NCBI RefSeq assembly: GCF_002127325.2
Contig: NC_035435.2
Coordinates: 124,925,127-124,989,126 of the forward strand
Source: Helianthus annuus
Taxonomy: Eukaryota; Streptophyta; Magnoliopsida; Asterales; Asteraceae
Reading direction: 5' to 3'
Length of the DNA stretch: 64,000 nucleotides
How positions within the stretch are numbered: position 1 is the stretch's first letter; every line of letters starts with the position of its first letter. The notes beneath the pieces were generated by a model. It was not told the DNA's origin. It saw only the letters and a list, made by a program, of their open reading frames with translations, and made no database searches. The position numbers were made by a program, and so were the translations under genes. Below are positions 54,521 through 64,000 of the stretch, in pieces.

Positions 54521-57305
54521 TGTAACACCCCGTGTTTTCCCAAAAGTCAAAGTCAAAGTCAAGGGTTGACTGTTATTGGAATTAAAGATCAATAAAGATT
54601 AATTTCATTTTAGTTTCATTTTGATTTTCATATTATTTGGAGTAAGTGTTGTATAATCAAACTAATCGGCCGATAATCGAACTGTGAATCAACGACCGAC
54701 TGTGAATGATAGGAAGTAACAATGCAATAAAGCTAGTCAATCAATAATCAAGCTAATCAAATCAATCATCAAACTCAAGTGTGGGGATTTTAGTACTTTT
54801 TATACGTGTGTGTGTGCCTTATGTGTTACTTGTGCATGTTTACTTTTATGTTAAAGTGTGTGGTGAATCAATCAAATCAATCAAGACTCAAAGGTGAATC
54901 AAACTCAATGGAAATCGAACCCGAAATGGTTGTAAGGATGCTCGTATGTTAGATATAGTAGTTGAGACTAAAAGTAATTTGATTAGGAATTCTATCATTC
55001 TCAAATCATCGTTCATCGAAGTCGAAATATCAAAAATCGTCGCGAAACACTCAAAACCAGGCAAGCCGATCGAACAGGGCAACCTGATCGAACAGGCTAG
55101 CCGATCGAACAGGCTGTTCGATCGGACAGCTGCTCGATCAGGGATGCTGTTCGATCAGCTGACCCTTTCCTCTTTTGGAAGCCTATAAATAGGGCTGTCC
55201 TTGTCAAACTTTCCACTTTTGGAAAAGCTCTGACCGACCAGCCTCTTCTTCTCACTAAATCTCAGATTTCTCTCAAACCGGTAAGTATTTCGCTCTAATC
55301 CTTGTACGTTTTTGTTCATTAATCGATTCTCCACCTTTCTATCTTTCAAAACTTGGATTTCATCCATGAAATCACCAAGATCTAGGTGTTCTTGGGTGAT
55401 GTCATCATGTGTTCTTCAAAAACACTAAGTTTTGGCATCATTCCACCATGAATAACTTAGATCTAACCGATTTCCACATAAATAACCTAAAATCTTCCAA
55501 AGATCTTAACATTTCACGGTGGAAAAGGATTGGAAGATGGGTTTTCATCTATCTTTCAACTCTTTTACACTCAAAAAGGTGAAAACGAGACTTGAACCGA
55601 TTTATAAACCATTCCAAACAAACACATGGTTCAAGATTCGGGTTCTACCGAGAGATATACCGATTTCGGGTTAAACGTTAAACTTGGGTTCCAAACCGTC
55701 TCTGACCGAGTTTGGGTGATTCCTGCTCGAGTCAGTAGGCTAAGTGGGGACTTCAGTTTTGTGGTTCAACTCGTAGTCAAAATATCTCTAAAACATCAAC
55801 AAACAACGGGAATAACCAAGTGTTAAGTGATAGGTTAACCGAATCGAGAAGCTGGCCGAACGGCTAGGCTGTTCGATCGAACAGCCCAACCGAACGACTA
55901 TGCCAGCCGATCGACTAGGCTAACCGATCGACTAGCACTTAGTTCCCCAAACTCACAAGGTGTAATATTGACAGAGTTCTGCTCGATCGATCGAGCCACT
56001 CGATTGTAAACATTACTCATCGAATCATGAGATACTACACTTCAACACTTAACCTGTTCGAAACATTGGAATGTCACCCGATCGAACATGCCAACCGATC
56101 GAGTGACATATTTGAGAACAATGAAGTGCTAGCCGATCGGTTGGGCTAACCGATCGAACAGCCCGTTCGATCGGCCAACTTGAAAGGTAGTACAAACCAT
56201 CATACACAAACACATCCTTCACATCAAAGGAAGAAACAATCCACTTGAAGGAACCAGCCGATCGAGCCAGCCGGCCGATCGAATGGATGTTCGAACGGAC
56301 TTTCAAACCAATCGAACAGCCCACTCGATCGAACTGCTGTCCGATCGAATGGCCTACTCGATCCAAGTACATTGTTTACTTTTTCCGCGTTACTCATCGT
56401 TGTGTTATCGAACTATTCAGGCTAACCTATTCTCAGTGCTCCTTTCAATCCACAACCAACCACTGTGAGTATACTCGATCCCTTTTTGCTTTCAGCACTT
56501 TTGGGTGTTACATACGTAATCTATCAAATTCACAAACAACACAAACTATTGAACGCTAACCTACTTGCATGTATTACTTGACTAAATGATTGCTGTTTAT
56601 TATGTTTACACGTGGAGTGCTATCTGCCTGCTTTAGCAACGTAGTACTATAGTTTGGACTCAGCACCCGTTCACACGGGGGTTGCTAAGGACAATTACTT
56701 GCATGAATTACAGTGGTAATCATGTATTGCGAACTGTCTCGGACAGTCAACTTGAAGTCGTTGGTATCGATGGTCCCATGTTGATAATTTACATGCATCG
56801 TTTGCCCTTGTGTACGTGCTTGGTTATGCGTAAACTTTCGAACTCTATATGCTATATCAAACTTGTGTACTCACCTTTACATTATATGTATTGACTTTTA
56901 TTTTAACGTATGTGACAGGTGTTTAAGCTACTAGCGTGCTAGGGAAGCGAGGCAATAATAAGCTTCTAGGAGCCTGTGACCTTAGGACAGTGTCCACATA
57001 CCTGCTCCAGGGTCATAATTATCTGTAGATCTTGTACTGGCACCTGTAGTCAGTAAGATCCACAGTTAGCCGTCTAGAAGTCTTAAAACAATATTTAATC
57101 CGGTCTGTAATAACTAAGAATTTGAGTTGTCGGAACAGTTCCCATATTGTTTAGTTGATTTCTATGATAACTTGTTATTATTTGGGACACGGTATGGGAC
57201 GTGTTATATAACTGAATTGTATGATAGTTGTTATGGAAACTTCTGAACAATCTGTTTCGCTCAGTGCCACGCCCCGATGATTCCGCCATCGGTTGGGGTG
57301 TGACA
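54521..57305 (+). mobile_element. Tekay LTR 3 (2,785 bp)
   Basis: Ends TTGGGGTGTGACA, followed by the target duplication CTCTC. Very close to LTR 1: I saw a lost A near 54,658, A/G changes near 54,685 and 54,705, C for G in GATCGGCC near 56,169, and A for G near 56,705. Confidence 0.96.
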
Positions 57306-57680
57306 CTCTCTCTCCTCCTCGTTATACCATCGCCGCCGCCACCAGACAGTGGTGGTGGTCGGCCGTCCAGTAGCTCGAGGGGAGATGGGGGTGTGGCTGA
57401 GGGTTGGGTTTTGTTTGTGAAGATGGTGATTTTTCTGTGTTTGTTCTAGGTAATCGAGAGAGAGAGTGGAGAAGATAAGGTATGTGTTTCATTTGTGTGT
57501 GTGGGTTTGGTTGTAGATAAGATGCAAACAATGAGAGAGAGAGAGAGAGGAGTAAAAAAAACAAACCCTCTTCCCCTTGCAGACTGCAGACCTTTGGTCC
57601 ATCTCTTCTTCTGCAGATGCCTGCAGATGTGGTCCGCAGACTGCAGACCTTTTCCTACAGAAAAAACAAACACCACCTAA

Positions 57681-58065
57681 GATGACGGAGTAATCTTGCT
57701 CTGAGCATCTTCCCCGTCATGAAGGAACAAAGTTAAGAACATAGACCCAAACAAGAAGCCGGGGGGGGGGCGTCAACTTGTTGAAACAACAAATAACCAA
57801 CACACAAGGATATAGACGTCTCCTAGGCTCTGAGGCTTAAAGGGTTTTGTAAAACAAGAAGCTGCTAGTCTTAACGCATTAAGGGGTCTCCTACGTTTGG
57901 ACTCTGGCGTGAGAACAAGCTAGATGTTCTTAGAGAGTGATATGAATTGAGAAAGTGAAGTGAGTGTAAGTGTAAGTAAGGGAATGTGTAAAATGATACT
58001 TGGGATGTGCAAGGCATCTATATATAACAGAGACTCTTAGCCCAATCGGCTTGGGCGGCCAACTT
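57681..58065 (-). mobile_element. Tat-type LTR relic with primer-site region
   Basis: CGTCAACTTGTTGAAACAAC at 57,771-57,790 corresponds to CGCCAACTTGTTGATGCAAC of element C (13,802). The following sequence shares the layout of C's LTR (AACAAATAA..., GGCTTAAAGGG, CTACGTTTG..ACT) including a TATATATA box near 58,020. It is diverged and lacks its far (U3) end. A run of ten G is at 57,761-57,770. Confidence 0.65.
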
Positions 58066-58320
58066 TGAAGTTAAATGGGGTAAGGAGAGACTCTCATTTT
58101 GGTAGCCTCTTAATGACCATTCAGATGCTACCTCTTAATGGTTTAAAACCTCTGAATGAATAAGAGGTAACCTCAACTCTGAATGGTTAAGAGGTAACCT
58201 CTGAATGGTAAATCATCACATGTCATATTCTTCTACCTTCTCATTGGTAAAATTGTTAATGGTTCCATTAAGAGGTAGCCTCTTAATGACCATTCACAGG
58301 CTACCAAACAGCCCCTTACT
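58066..58320. mobile_element. MITE-like inverted repeat upstream of RPL13
   Basis: GGTAGCCTCTTAATGACCAT near 58,101 and again near 58,275, with the complementary form CCATTAAGAGGTAGCC, and TAAGAGGTAACCTCTGAATGG-type units between. The right end reverse-complemented is GGGGCTGTTTGGTAGCC, a common MITE terminus. The left end is unclear. Confidence 0.6.
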
Positions 58321-58527
58321 AATCGTAGCCAAACCAGGATGAAACGGGGGAGCTAAAATAGAGGCCTATGTGAAATCTGAAAAGTTTGGGGGCCTATGTG
58401 TACATGACAAGAAAAAGCAGAGGCGGATTTAAAACTTCTGTTCAATAAATCCATTTTATCAACTCAACCTCTTCCCCTGCACCTTATCCTCTTCATCTTC
58501 AGAACAATCCATTTCAAAACCCTAACA

Positions 58528-60884
58528 ATGGCGATGACGTATGCAACATCATCGTCTGCAATGCTCACACCACTACACAACAGGTCTCCAGTTCTCTTCA
58601 CATTCTCAACAACTGCCACAAAACACAATATCACCGGGAAAACCAGTAGAAACCATCAGATTCGTTGTCAACAACAGCAGGTTCAGCAACGAAATCTCGC
58701 TCCTGTTGAGCAGCGTTGGATGTTTACTGATTCAGATTTCACAGGACCGGTACGACGTCGTAATCCGTTTTTTTATTGTTGTGTTGTTCGCGTTTTGTTG
58801 TTGAGTGAAATTGAATGGTTGTGTAGTTGATTAGTTGATGTTAATTGAGTAAATATTTGATTAGAACAGTTATTGTGCTCTAGGATGACGATCTTCAATG
58901 CTGAATTTAGGTTAACCTAATTAGAGATGGAATATAGACAGTTATATGAATTTATGAAGATGTTTTGATCAATTATATGTATTAAGTACACCGGTAATCA
59001 TGTAACATGTTAATTTCTTTTAATTTTTTAAAAAAAAGTTATTGCATTACTATTCTCGAGAATAAAATGCTTGTTTTTATGGTGTAATTTTAAAAAAATA
59101 AATATTAACGTATAAAAAGTTATGGCAGTTTTAAAATGATGTATTACATAAACTCTTAAAATTGTGTAAAGTTACCTTTTTGTTCTTCTTATATGCATTA
59201 TAATATAGTATAGATTATGTCTAGTTATAATCTGCATATGTGATGACTGATGGAAGTTAGCATGAACTTGAAGAAACTGTGTCTAATTTTAAGCCAGGAT
59301 TCGAGATTTAGAAACTATTTGATTTATGTACTATGTGGTTTGTATTTGAGGAGTCGCAAGATTGGCCGTATTTTTATGAAGTGTTGGGTGCATATATAAA
59401 AAATCAAACTAGTACACTTCACAATAATGACCTATCCTTTGGGTATCAAGTTGATTTCAATGATTTTTGTTTGCTAAATGGGTTGATTTGGGTCTACTTA
59501 ATTATACACTGGGTCAAAAGACTCGGTCTTAACTCTTAAGCAGTTTGCTAACTTATAATGGATCCAAATGAGCTGGCACTACGCACTGCCCACTGCGAGT
59601 ACCTACTTGTTGACCCGAACACAGCCATTGTCGCCACAACTGTCACCACCTCTGTCGCCAAGACCGTCACCGACGTCACCTTCACCCTCCGCTGCCTCTG
59701 CCACCCGTCTTTGAGCACTGCTCCCTCCACGTGCCGTCTCCACTAACCACCATAAAAGCAAATATAGTGGATGAATATATTTTTATACCATTTTGGTAGG
59801 ATTCTTTTTAGACCCGAACCTAATTGATACTTTTAAAAAGAAACTCATTTCGAACTGTTACCTGACCCGACCCAGGTCCAGGCATACATCATAGTCTGCT
59901 AATTTGTCTATCACTATTATGTTTATGACTCCATGAAATTAATTTGGGTTTTTGGGCTATTGATTATATACCAAGAAAAAAGTTGTAGGTTGGGATTTGA
60001 CCATTTAATTTTCATATGAAAAGTCCAGAAGAATTTGAAAACAAGGTAGGCAGGTTACAGGTAGCCAGTCTTTTAACATATGGTGATGGTGGTAATGTGT
60101 TAATTCAGACATTGCCTGTTAGTTTCAACAAAATGGAAGCATACAAGGGTTGTTTACAGTTGGGTTCCTTATCGTTCATAATACGATGTAGTCATATATC
60201 AAAATTCTTGTTTCTATTGTCTGCAGGATGTATGGAACAAGACTTGGTACCCTAAAGCTGAAGATCATGTCAACACAGAAAAGACATGGTATGTTGTCGA
60301 TGCTACAGATTTAATTCTCGGAAGGCTGGCATCAACAATCGCCATTCACATACGCGGCAAGAATCTTGCCACCTATACTCCTAGTGTAGACATGGGCGCT
60401 TTTGTAATTGTGGTACGCATCCACCCTCCTCTCATGCGAGAGTATTTTTTCATAACGTATTAGCCTAACGGTGTTTTGATGCCGATAAACATAGGTAAAT
60501 GCCGAGAAAGTTGCGGTATCAGGAAAAAAGAGAACCCAGAAACTATACAGGCGGCATTCTGGAAGACCAGGTGGGATGAAAGTTGAAACATTTGATCAAC
60601 TTCAGCAAAGAATTCCTGAGAGGATTATCGAGCATGCGGTTCGCGGGATGCTTCCCAAGGGAAGGGTAAGTTTAAATTTCTTAATGGTTAATGCATTCTT
60701 CCCATTTTCATGTTTTTATAAAAGTTTATTTTCTGTAAGTTTTTATGTAAGTAACTTGTTTTTTCAGCTTGGAAGAGATCTATTTACTCACCTTAAGGTG
60801 TACACTGGCCCGGACCATCCTCATCAAGCCCAAAAGCCCATCGATTTGCCAATAAGAGACAAGAGGATACAAAAACAGACCTAG
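58528..60884 (+). CDS. RPL13: Chloroplast 50S ribosomal protein uL13c (4 exons)
   Basis: Exons 58528-58749, 60227-60412, 60495-60665 and 60768-60884 join, each intron falling between codons with GT/AG ends, to 231 residues. Residues 1 to about 48 ([16 protein letters not shown]...) are Ser/Thr-rich and lack acids, as in a plastid transit peptide. The mature part has the uL13 core [55 protein letters not shown] and [19 protein letters not shown]. Nuclear-encoded uL13c is a structural protein of the large plastid ribosomal subunit, needed for plastid translation. Length matches plant homologues and exceeds bacterial L13 by the transit peptide and extensions. Frame intact. Intron 1 (1,477 bp) holds a Helitron fragment. 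Confidence 0.95.
59030..59214 (-). mobile_element. Helitron fragment in RPL13 intron 1
   Basis: GCATTATAATATAGTATAGA at 59,195-59,214 is the same 5' terminus as Helitron-1, and the 170 bp to its left (ATAAAATGCTTGTTTTTATG, ATTAACGTA, AAAAGTTATGGCAG) matches the terminal third of Helitrons 1 and 2. The 3' hairpin and CTAG end are missing, so it is a truncated or internally deleted copy. Confidence 0.72.
59560..59750. other. GC-richer stretch in RPL13 intron 1
   Basis: Repeated GTCACC/GTCGCC motifs make this stand out from the AT-rich intron. The plus-strand frame (62 codons) is Thr/Val-rich and matches no family I know. Possibly a repeat remnant. Confidence 0.4.
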
Positions 60885-61974
60885 GTTCTCCTTTTCCCTT
60901 TTTTGAGTCATCATTTCAAATTGTAATTCCAAATTACACAAGCTATGTAGGGTGTATGTGAAGTTAATATAATGCCACTTGTTTTGCAAATTAAAAGCTA
61001 ATTCTTGAGCAAGGTATTGTACGGATTTCGATTCAAAACATCGGGAATCCCATCGATTCAAAATATCGGGAATCCCATCGATTCAAAATATCGGGAATCC
61101 CATCGAGGCATCGTTGACTGCAGTCTATTATATGTAAAAATGCTCGGACCATACAACATCTTCAAGCTTGTCTATTAACGGCGGAAGAAACACGAATTCT
61201 AACACAAACCCTTCTTTTAGGAATTAGTGGTTGCCTTCGATCGTAATGTCAATGTATCATTACCAGAGTCCTCCCAAGACCACGACCGCGATGAAGACGG
61301 ACCGTGATAACATGAATCTCGATAATCACCACAAGTAACACACCAATACATCTTTCCTACTTAAACGAATTGAACAATAAATCAAAACACTAACCGAACA
61401 CAATGAATCAGAACTTGAACGCCTTGATATCGAATGTAACAGTGAGTTTCGAATGGATACATACAAGTTTCTGACTCGATGACACTATTTAAACAATGTG
61501 AAGCGTTGCGTCTTGGGACGTGATGTTTCATTCACACCAATGACGAGTTTTAAACCCGGAGACCGTTTGGATTACGGTCTTCAGTCAAGACATATGTTGT
61601 ACCGATATTTATGGCACACTCGACAAGAAAATTTCACCAAACCGTGTAAATCACTCGTGTTTGTTTATATTGAATTGGTATCGGTAGGTTCTTCGTGCAC
61701 ATGATGGTATAGTGCATTTCTACATCATAACTTCACCAAACCATGTAAACTACTCACGTTTCTTTTTTGTTGATCACATTATTAAAAAAACAATAAGCAA
61801 AACAAAAACAAGATAAAATATACATATATAAAACTGAGTTAGGATCAAATACAAAGAATAAAATAAATAAGAAGAGTAAGAAGAATTGTAGTCCATTGAT
61901 CTTAGATTTGGAGGGTTCAGATTAATTGTAGGGAAAAGAAGATAATAGAAGGGCATAAAAGGAATCATATGTTT
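60885..61974. other. RPL13 3' flank and intergenic sequence
   Basis: 3' untranslated region of RPL13 without an obvious AATAAA. Contains the 25-bp repeat listed separately. A frame at 61,498-61,704 is not convincing as a gene. Confidence 0.5.
61028..61104. repeat. 25-bp tandem repeat, three copies
   Basis: CGATTCAAAAYATCGGGAAT plus CCCAT, three copies head to tail with a single C/T difference. Confidence 0.93.
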
Positions 61975-62400
61975 AGGGTGAGAGGGGCACTCCCCTCTTA
62001 GGGGAGTCCCCTCTCTTACGCACGGCCAATCAGCACGCGCCACGTCAACTTCCCTCTTAAACTCCCCTCACACCCTCAATTTGATGGCGGCACTCCACTC
62101 ACACAATTATTTTTTTATAAAAAAAGAAGAAAAAAATATGATTGGTGGAAAAAGAGTGGACTCACATTAACAACCAATCACCCCCTCTCTCTCTCTCTCC
62201 TCTCTCTCATGCGGTAACTACACCCCGATCTTGGTCACCGAATTCACTCACCGCGGGGATGGCGGCGGTGTTCCCGTTCGGGGAATGGGGTCACCGCTTG
62301 CCTCCCCGCATAGTGCCCCGTACCCCCTTATGGATTTTCTCTCTCCACATGCAAGGCACATGCCAATTCCCCCATCGATTTAAAACGTCCATAACTTTTT
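61975..62400. mobile_element. Probable MITE with CACTCCCCTC repeats
   Basis: AGAGGGGCACTCCCCTCTTA / AGGGGAGTCCCC near 61,981-62,011 and GCGCCACGTCAACTTCCCTC near 62,037 resemble GC-rich MITE ends. A CT microsatellite lies at 62,186-62,208. The right part (62,230-62,340) is GC-rich with CACCGCGGGGATGGCGGCGG. Boundaries and target duplication not found. Confidence 0.45.
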
Positions 62401-62509
62401 AATACGACATTTTTTTTAAAAAAAAATTTCACCATAAATAACGAGCGTTTTTTATCTTTAATATGAGTACCATATTATCATATAAAAATAAAATAAAAAA
62501 TTTCATTTT

Positions 62510-64000
62510 TACTGGGTTTTTTTTTGCATTGTGTTAAAGGTTCAGGTCATTGTGTCTTTTAACTGGGTTTTGGTCAGTAGAGTTTCTATACATTGTGTTA
62601 TTATCAAAACCTATAACACAATGTTAATTTGGGTTCTATCCATCGCGTTTTTATAAGAACCTATAACACAATAAATGACACAATGAAGATGGTGTTATAT
62701 CTGGGTATCTATAAATTGTGTTTAATATGTTATTCATTGTGTTTTAATATGATGTCCATTGTGTTTTAATAATTTGTTTAATTTTTTTATTATCTTTGTT
62801 CATTGTGTTTTAATTTGTTGTGTATTGTGTTTTTAGTTTGTTTTCTATTGTGTCTTCATCTGCTCTCCATTGTGTCTTTTATCTGTTGTCATTAATTGTG
62901 TCTTTTATCTGTTGTCATCAATTGTGTTTTTATCTAGTCTAATACTTATTGTGTTATATGTTATCGCCATTGTGTTATAGTTATGGTCATTGTGTTTTAG
63001 TATGTTGTCCATTGTGTCTTTATCTGTTGTCATTGATTGTGTTTTTGATCTACTTTACATTGTGTTTTACATCATGTCCATTGTGTTTAATCAAAACCTA
63101 TAACACAATGTTAATTTGGGTTCTATCCATTGCGTTTTTAATAAGAACCTATAACACAATGAAGATGGTGTTATATATGGGTTTTCTATAAATTGTGTTA
63201 TTAGTTCAGGTCATTGTGTGTTATTGTGTTTTCATATGTTGTCCATTGTGTTTTATTTGTTCAATTTTTTTATTATCTTTGTTTATTGTGTTTTAGTTTG
63301 TTGTGTATTGTGTTTTTAGTTTGTTTTCCATTGTGCCTTCTTCTGCTATCCATTGTGTCTTTTATCTGATGTCATTAATTGTGTCTTTTATCTGTTGTTA
63401 TCAATTGTGTTTTTATCTAGTCTGATACTTATTGTGTTATATGTTATCGCCATTGTGTTATAGTTATGGTCATTGTGTTTTAGTATGTTGTCCATTGTGT
63501 CTTTATCTGTTGTCATTGATTGTGTTTTTGATCTACTTTACATTGTGTTTTACATCATGTCCATTGTGTTATTATCAAAACCTATAACACAATGTTAATT
63601 TAGGTTCTATCCATTGCGTTTTTATAAGAACCTATAACACAATATATGACACAATGAAGATGATGTTATATATGGGTTTTCTATAAATTGTGTTATTAGT
63701 TCAGGTCATTGTGTTTAATATGTTATTTATTGTGTTTTCATATGTTGTCCATTGTGTTTTAATAATTTGTTCAATTTTTTTATTATCTTTGTTCATTGTG
63801 TTTTAGTTTGTTGTGTATCGTGTTTTTAGTTTGTTTTCCATTGTGTCTTCATCTGCTATCCATTGTGTCTTTTATCTGATGTCATTAATTGTGTCTTTTA
63901 TCTGTTGTCATCAATTGTGTTTTTATTTAGTCTCATACTTATTGTGTTATATGTTATCGCCATTGTGTTATACGTTATGGTCATTGTGTTTTAGTATGTT
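62510..64000. repeat. Tandem array, higher-order period about 485 bp, of CATTGTGTTTT subunits
   Basis: ATCAAAACCTATAACACAAT begins units at 62,603, 63,090 and 63,574, that is, 487 and 484 bp apart, and the sequence between is colinear with few differences. Each unit holds about 18-20 short subunits of the form CATTGTGTTTTA plus ATATGTTGTC, about 22-30 bp each. Part of each unit is inverted (TATAACACAATG). The array runs out of the window. No coding sequence. Confidence 0.9.

Larger units (their letters stand above)
37397..57310 (+). mobile_element. Tekay-type Ty3/gypsy chromovirus with three LTRs (19.9 kb)
   Basis: LTR (37,402-40,187), internal 1 (40,188-45,960), LTR (45,961-48,749), internal 2 (48,750-54,520), LTR (54,521-57,305), all in the same direction. 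The whole is bounded by one target duplication CTCTC (37,397-37,401 and 57,306-57,310). So a single insertion event, or later recombination inside it, created the LTR-int-LTR-int-LTR order. The chromovirus RT type, C-terminal chromodomain-like tail, initiator-Met primer site and 2.8-kb LTR fit the Tekay/Del clade. Confidence 0.9.
36747..57680. mobile_element. Element D: PIF/Harbinger-like non-autonomous element split by a Tekay insertion
   Basis: Left terminus GGTGTTGTTTGTTTTTTGG at 36,750 and right terminus (reverse-complemented) GGTGGTGTTTGTTTTTTC at 57,677, flanked by TAA on both sides (36,747-36,749 and 57,678-57,680). A 3-bp TWA duplication and GG-TG-type ends fit the PIF/Harbinger group. 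Without the 19.9-kb Tekay insertion (37,397-57,310) it would be about 1.0 kb. It contains CTGCAGACC-type repeats near both ends (36,805-36,840 and 57,570-57,650), a CCACCTCC-rich stretch (36,950-37,110) and CT/GA microsatellites (37,345-37,370, 57,530-57,550). No transposase. Confidence 0.75.

Noticed and set aside
37397..57310. Model: a one-LTR circle of a second element recombined into the internal region
   Set aside because: That model predicts divergence between the two copies on both sides of the crossover. The 3' thirds of the two internal regions are nearly free of substitutions, so a limited patch fits better.
59558..59746. 62-codon Thr/Val-rich frame in RPL13 intron 1
   Set aside because: Repeat-like GTCACC composition inside an intron, with no start context or domain.

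Overview
The window is plant nuclear DNA: three intron-bearing genes with canonical GT/AG splice sites sit in AT-rich sequence packed with nested plant transposons (Ty3/gypsy chromovirus Tekay/Del type, Tat lineage, Ty1/copia, Helitrons, hAT-, Mutator- and PIF-like non-autonomous elements, SINEs). The protein sequences are those of a core eudicot. The repeat types look like a large Asteraceae-type genome, but that family assignment is an impression that cannot be checked here.

Layout. 1-11,388: a minus-strand Ty3/gypsy element (element A: broken gag, primer-binding site, 2.3-kb LTR) into which a 7.66-kb non-autonomous LTR element without coding capacity (element B) has inserted with a 5-bp target duplication. 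11,389-14,433: Tat-lineage gag-protease, leader and LTR (element C), itself interrupted by A. C in turn cuts a terminal-inverted-repeat element (X) whose second copy, in opposite orientation, is at 25,133-26,810. 14,895-30,145: a repeat zone with a decayed copia polymerase, three minus-strand Helitrons, several MITEs with target duplications, two SINEs, an 810-bp foldback, and a Mutator-like element carrying a piece of a universal-stress-protein gene.

30,483-35,851: a gene island. BBX22-like double B-box transcription regulator (plus strand, 3 exons) faces VTE6, the DUF92 phytyl-phosphate kinase of tocopherol synthesis (minus strand, 5 exons), tail to tail. Both concern plastids or light responses, but nothing in the sequence links them functionally.

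36,750-57,677: a PIF-like non-autonomous element split by a 19.9-kb Tekay chromovirus with three LTRs and two internal regions (LTR-int-LTR-int-LTR) and a single 5-bp target duplication. The two outer LTRs are almost identical, but a block of about 5.4 kb in the middle is clearly more diverged, so the structure is a recombinant. The second internal region is nearly intact (one frameshift).

58,528-60,884: nuclear gene for chloroplast ribosomal protein uL13c (RPL13), 4 exons. 61,000-64,000: short repeats, a MITE-like stretch and a tandem array with a higher-order period of about 485 bp that runs off the window. I see no wholly new biological system. The most interesting items are the three-LTR recombinant element, the Helitron whose empty site can be read from neighbouring repeat units, and the Mutator-like element with a captured, internally duplicated stress-protein fragment.
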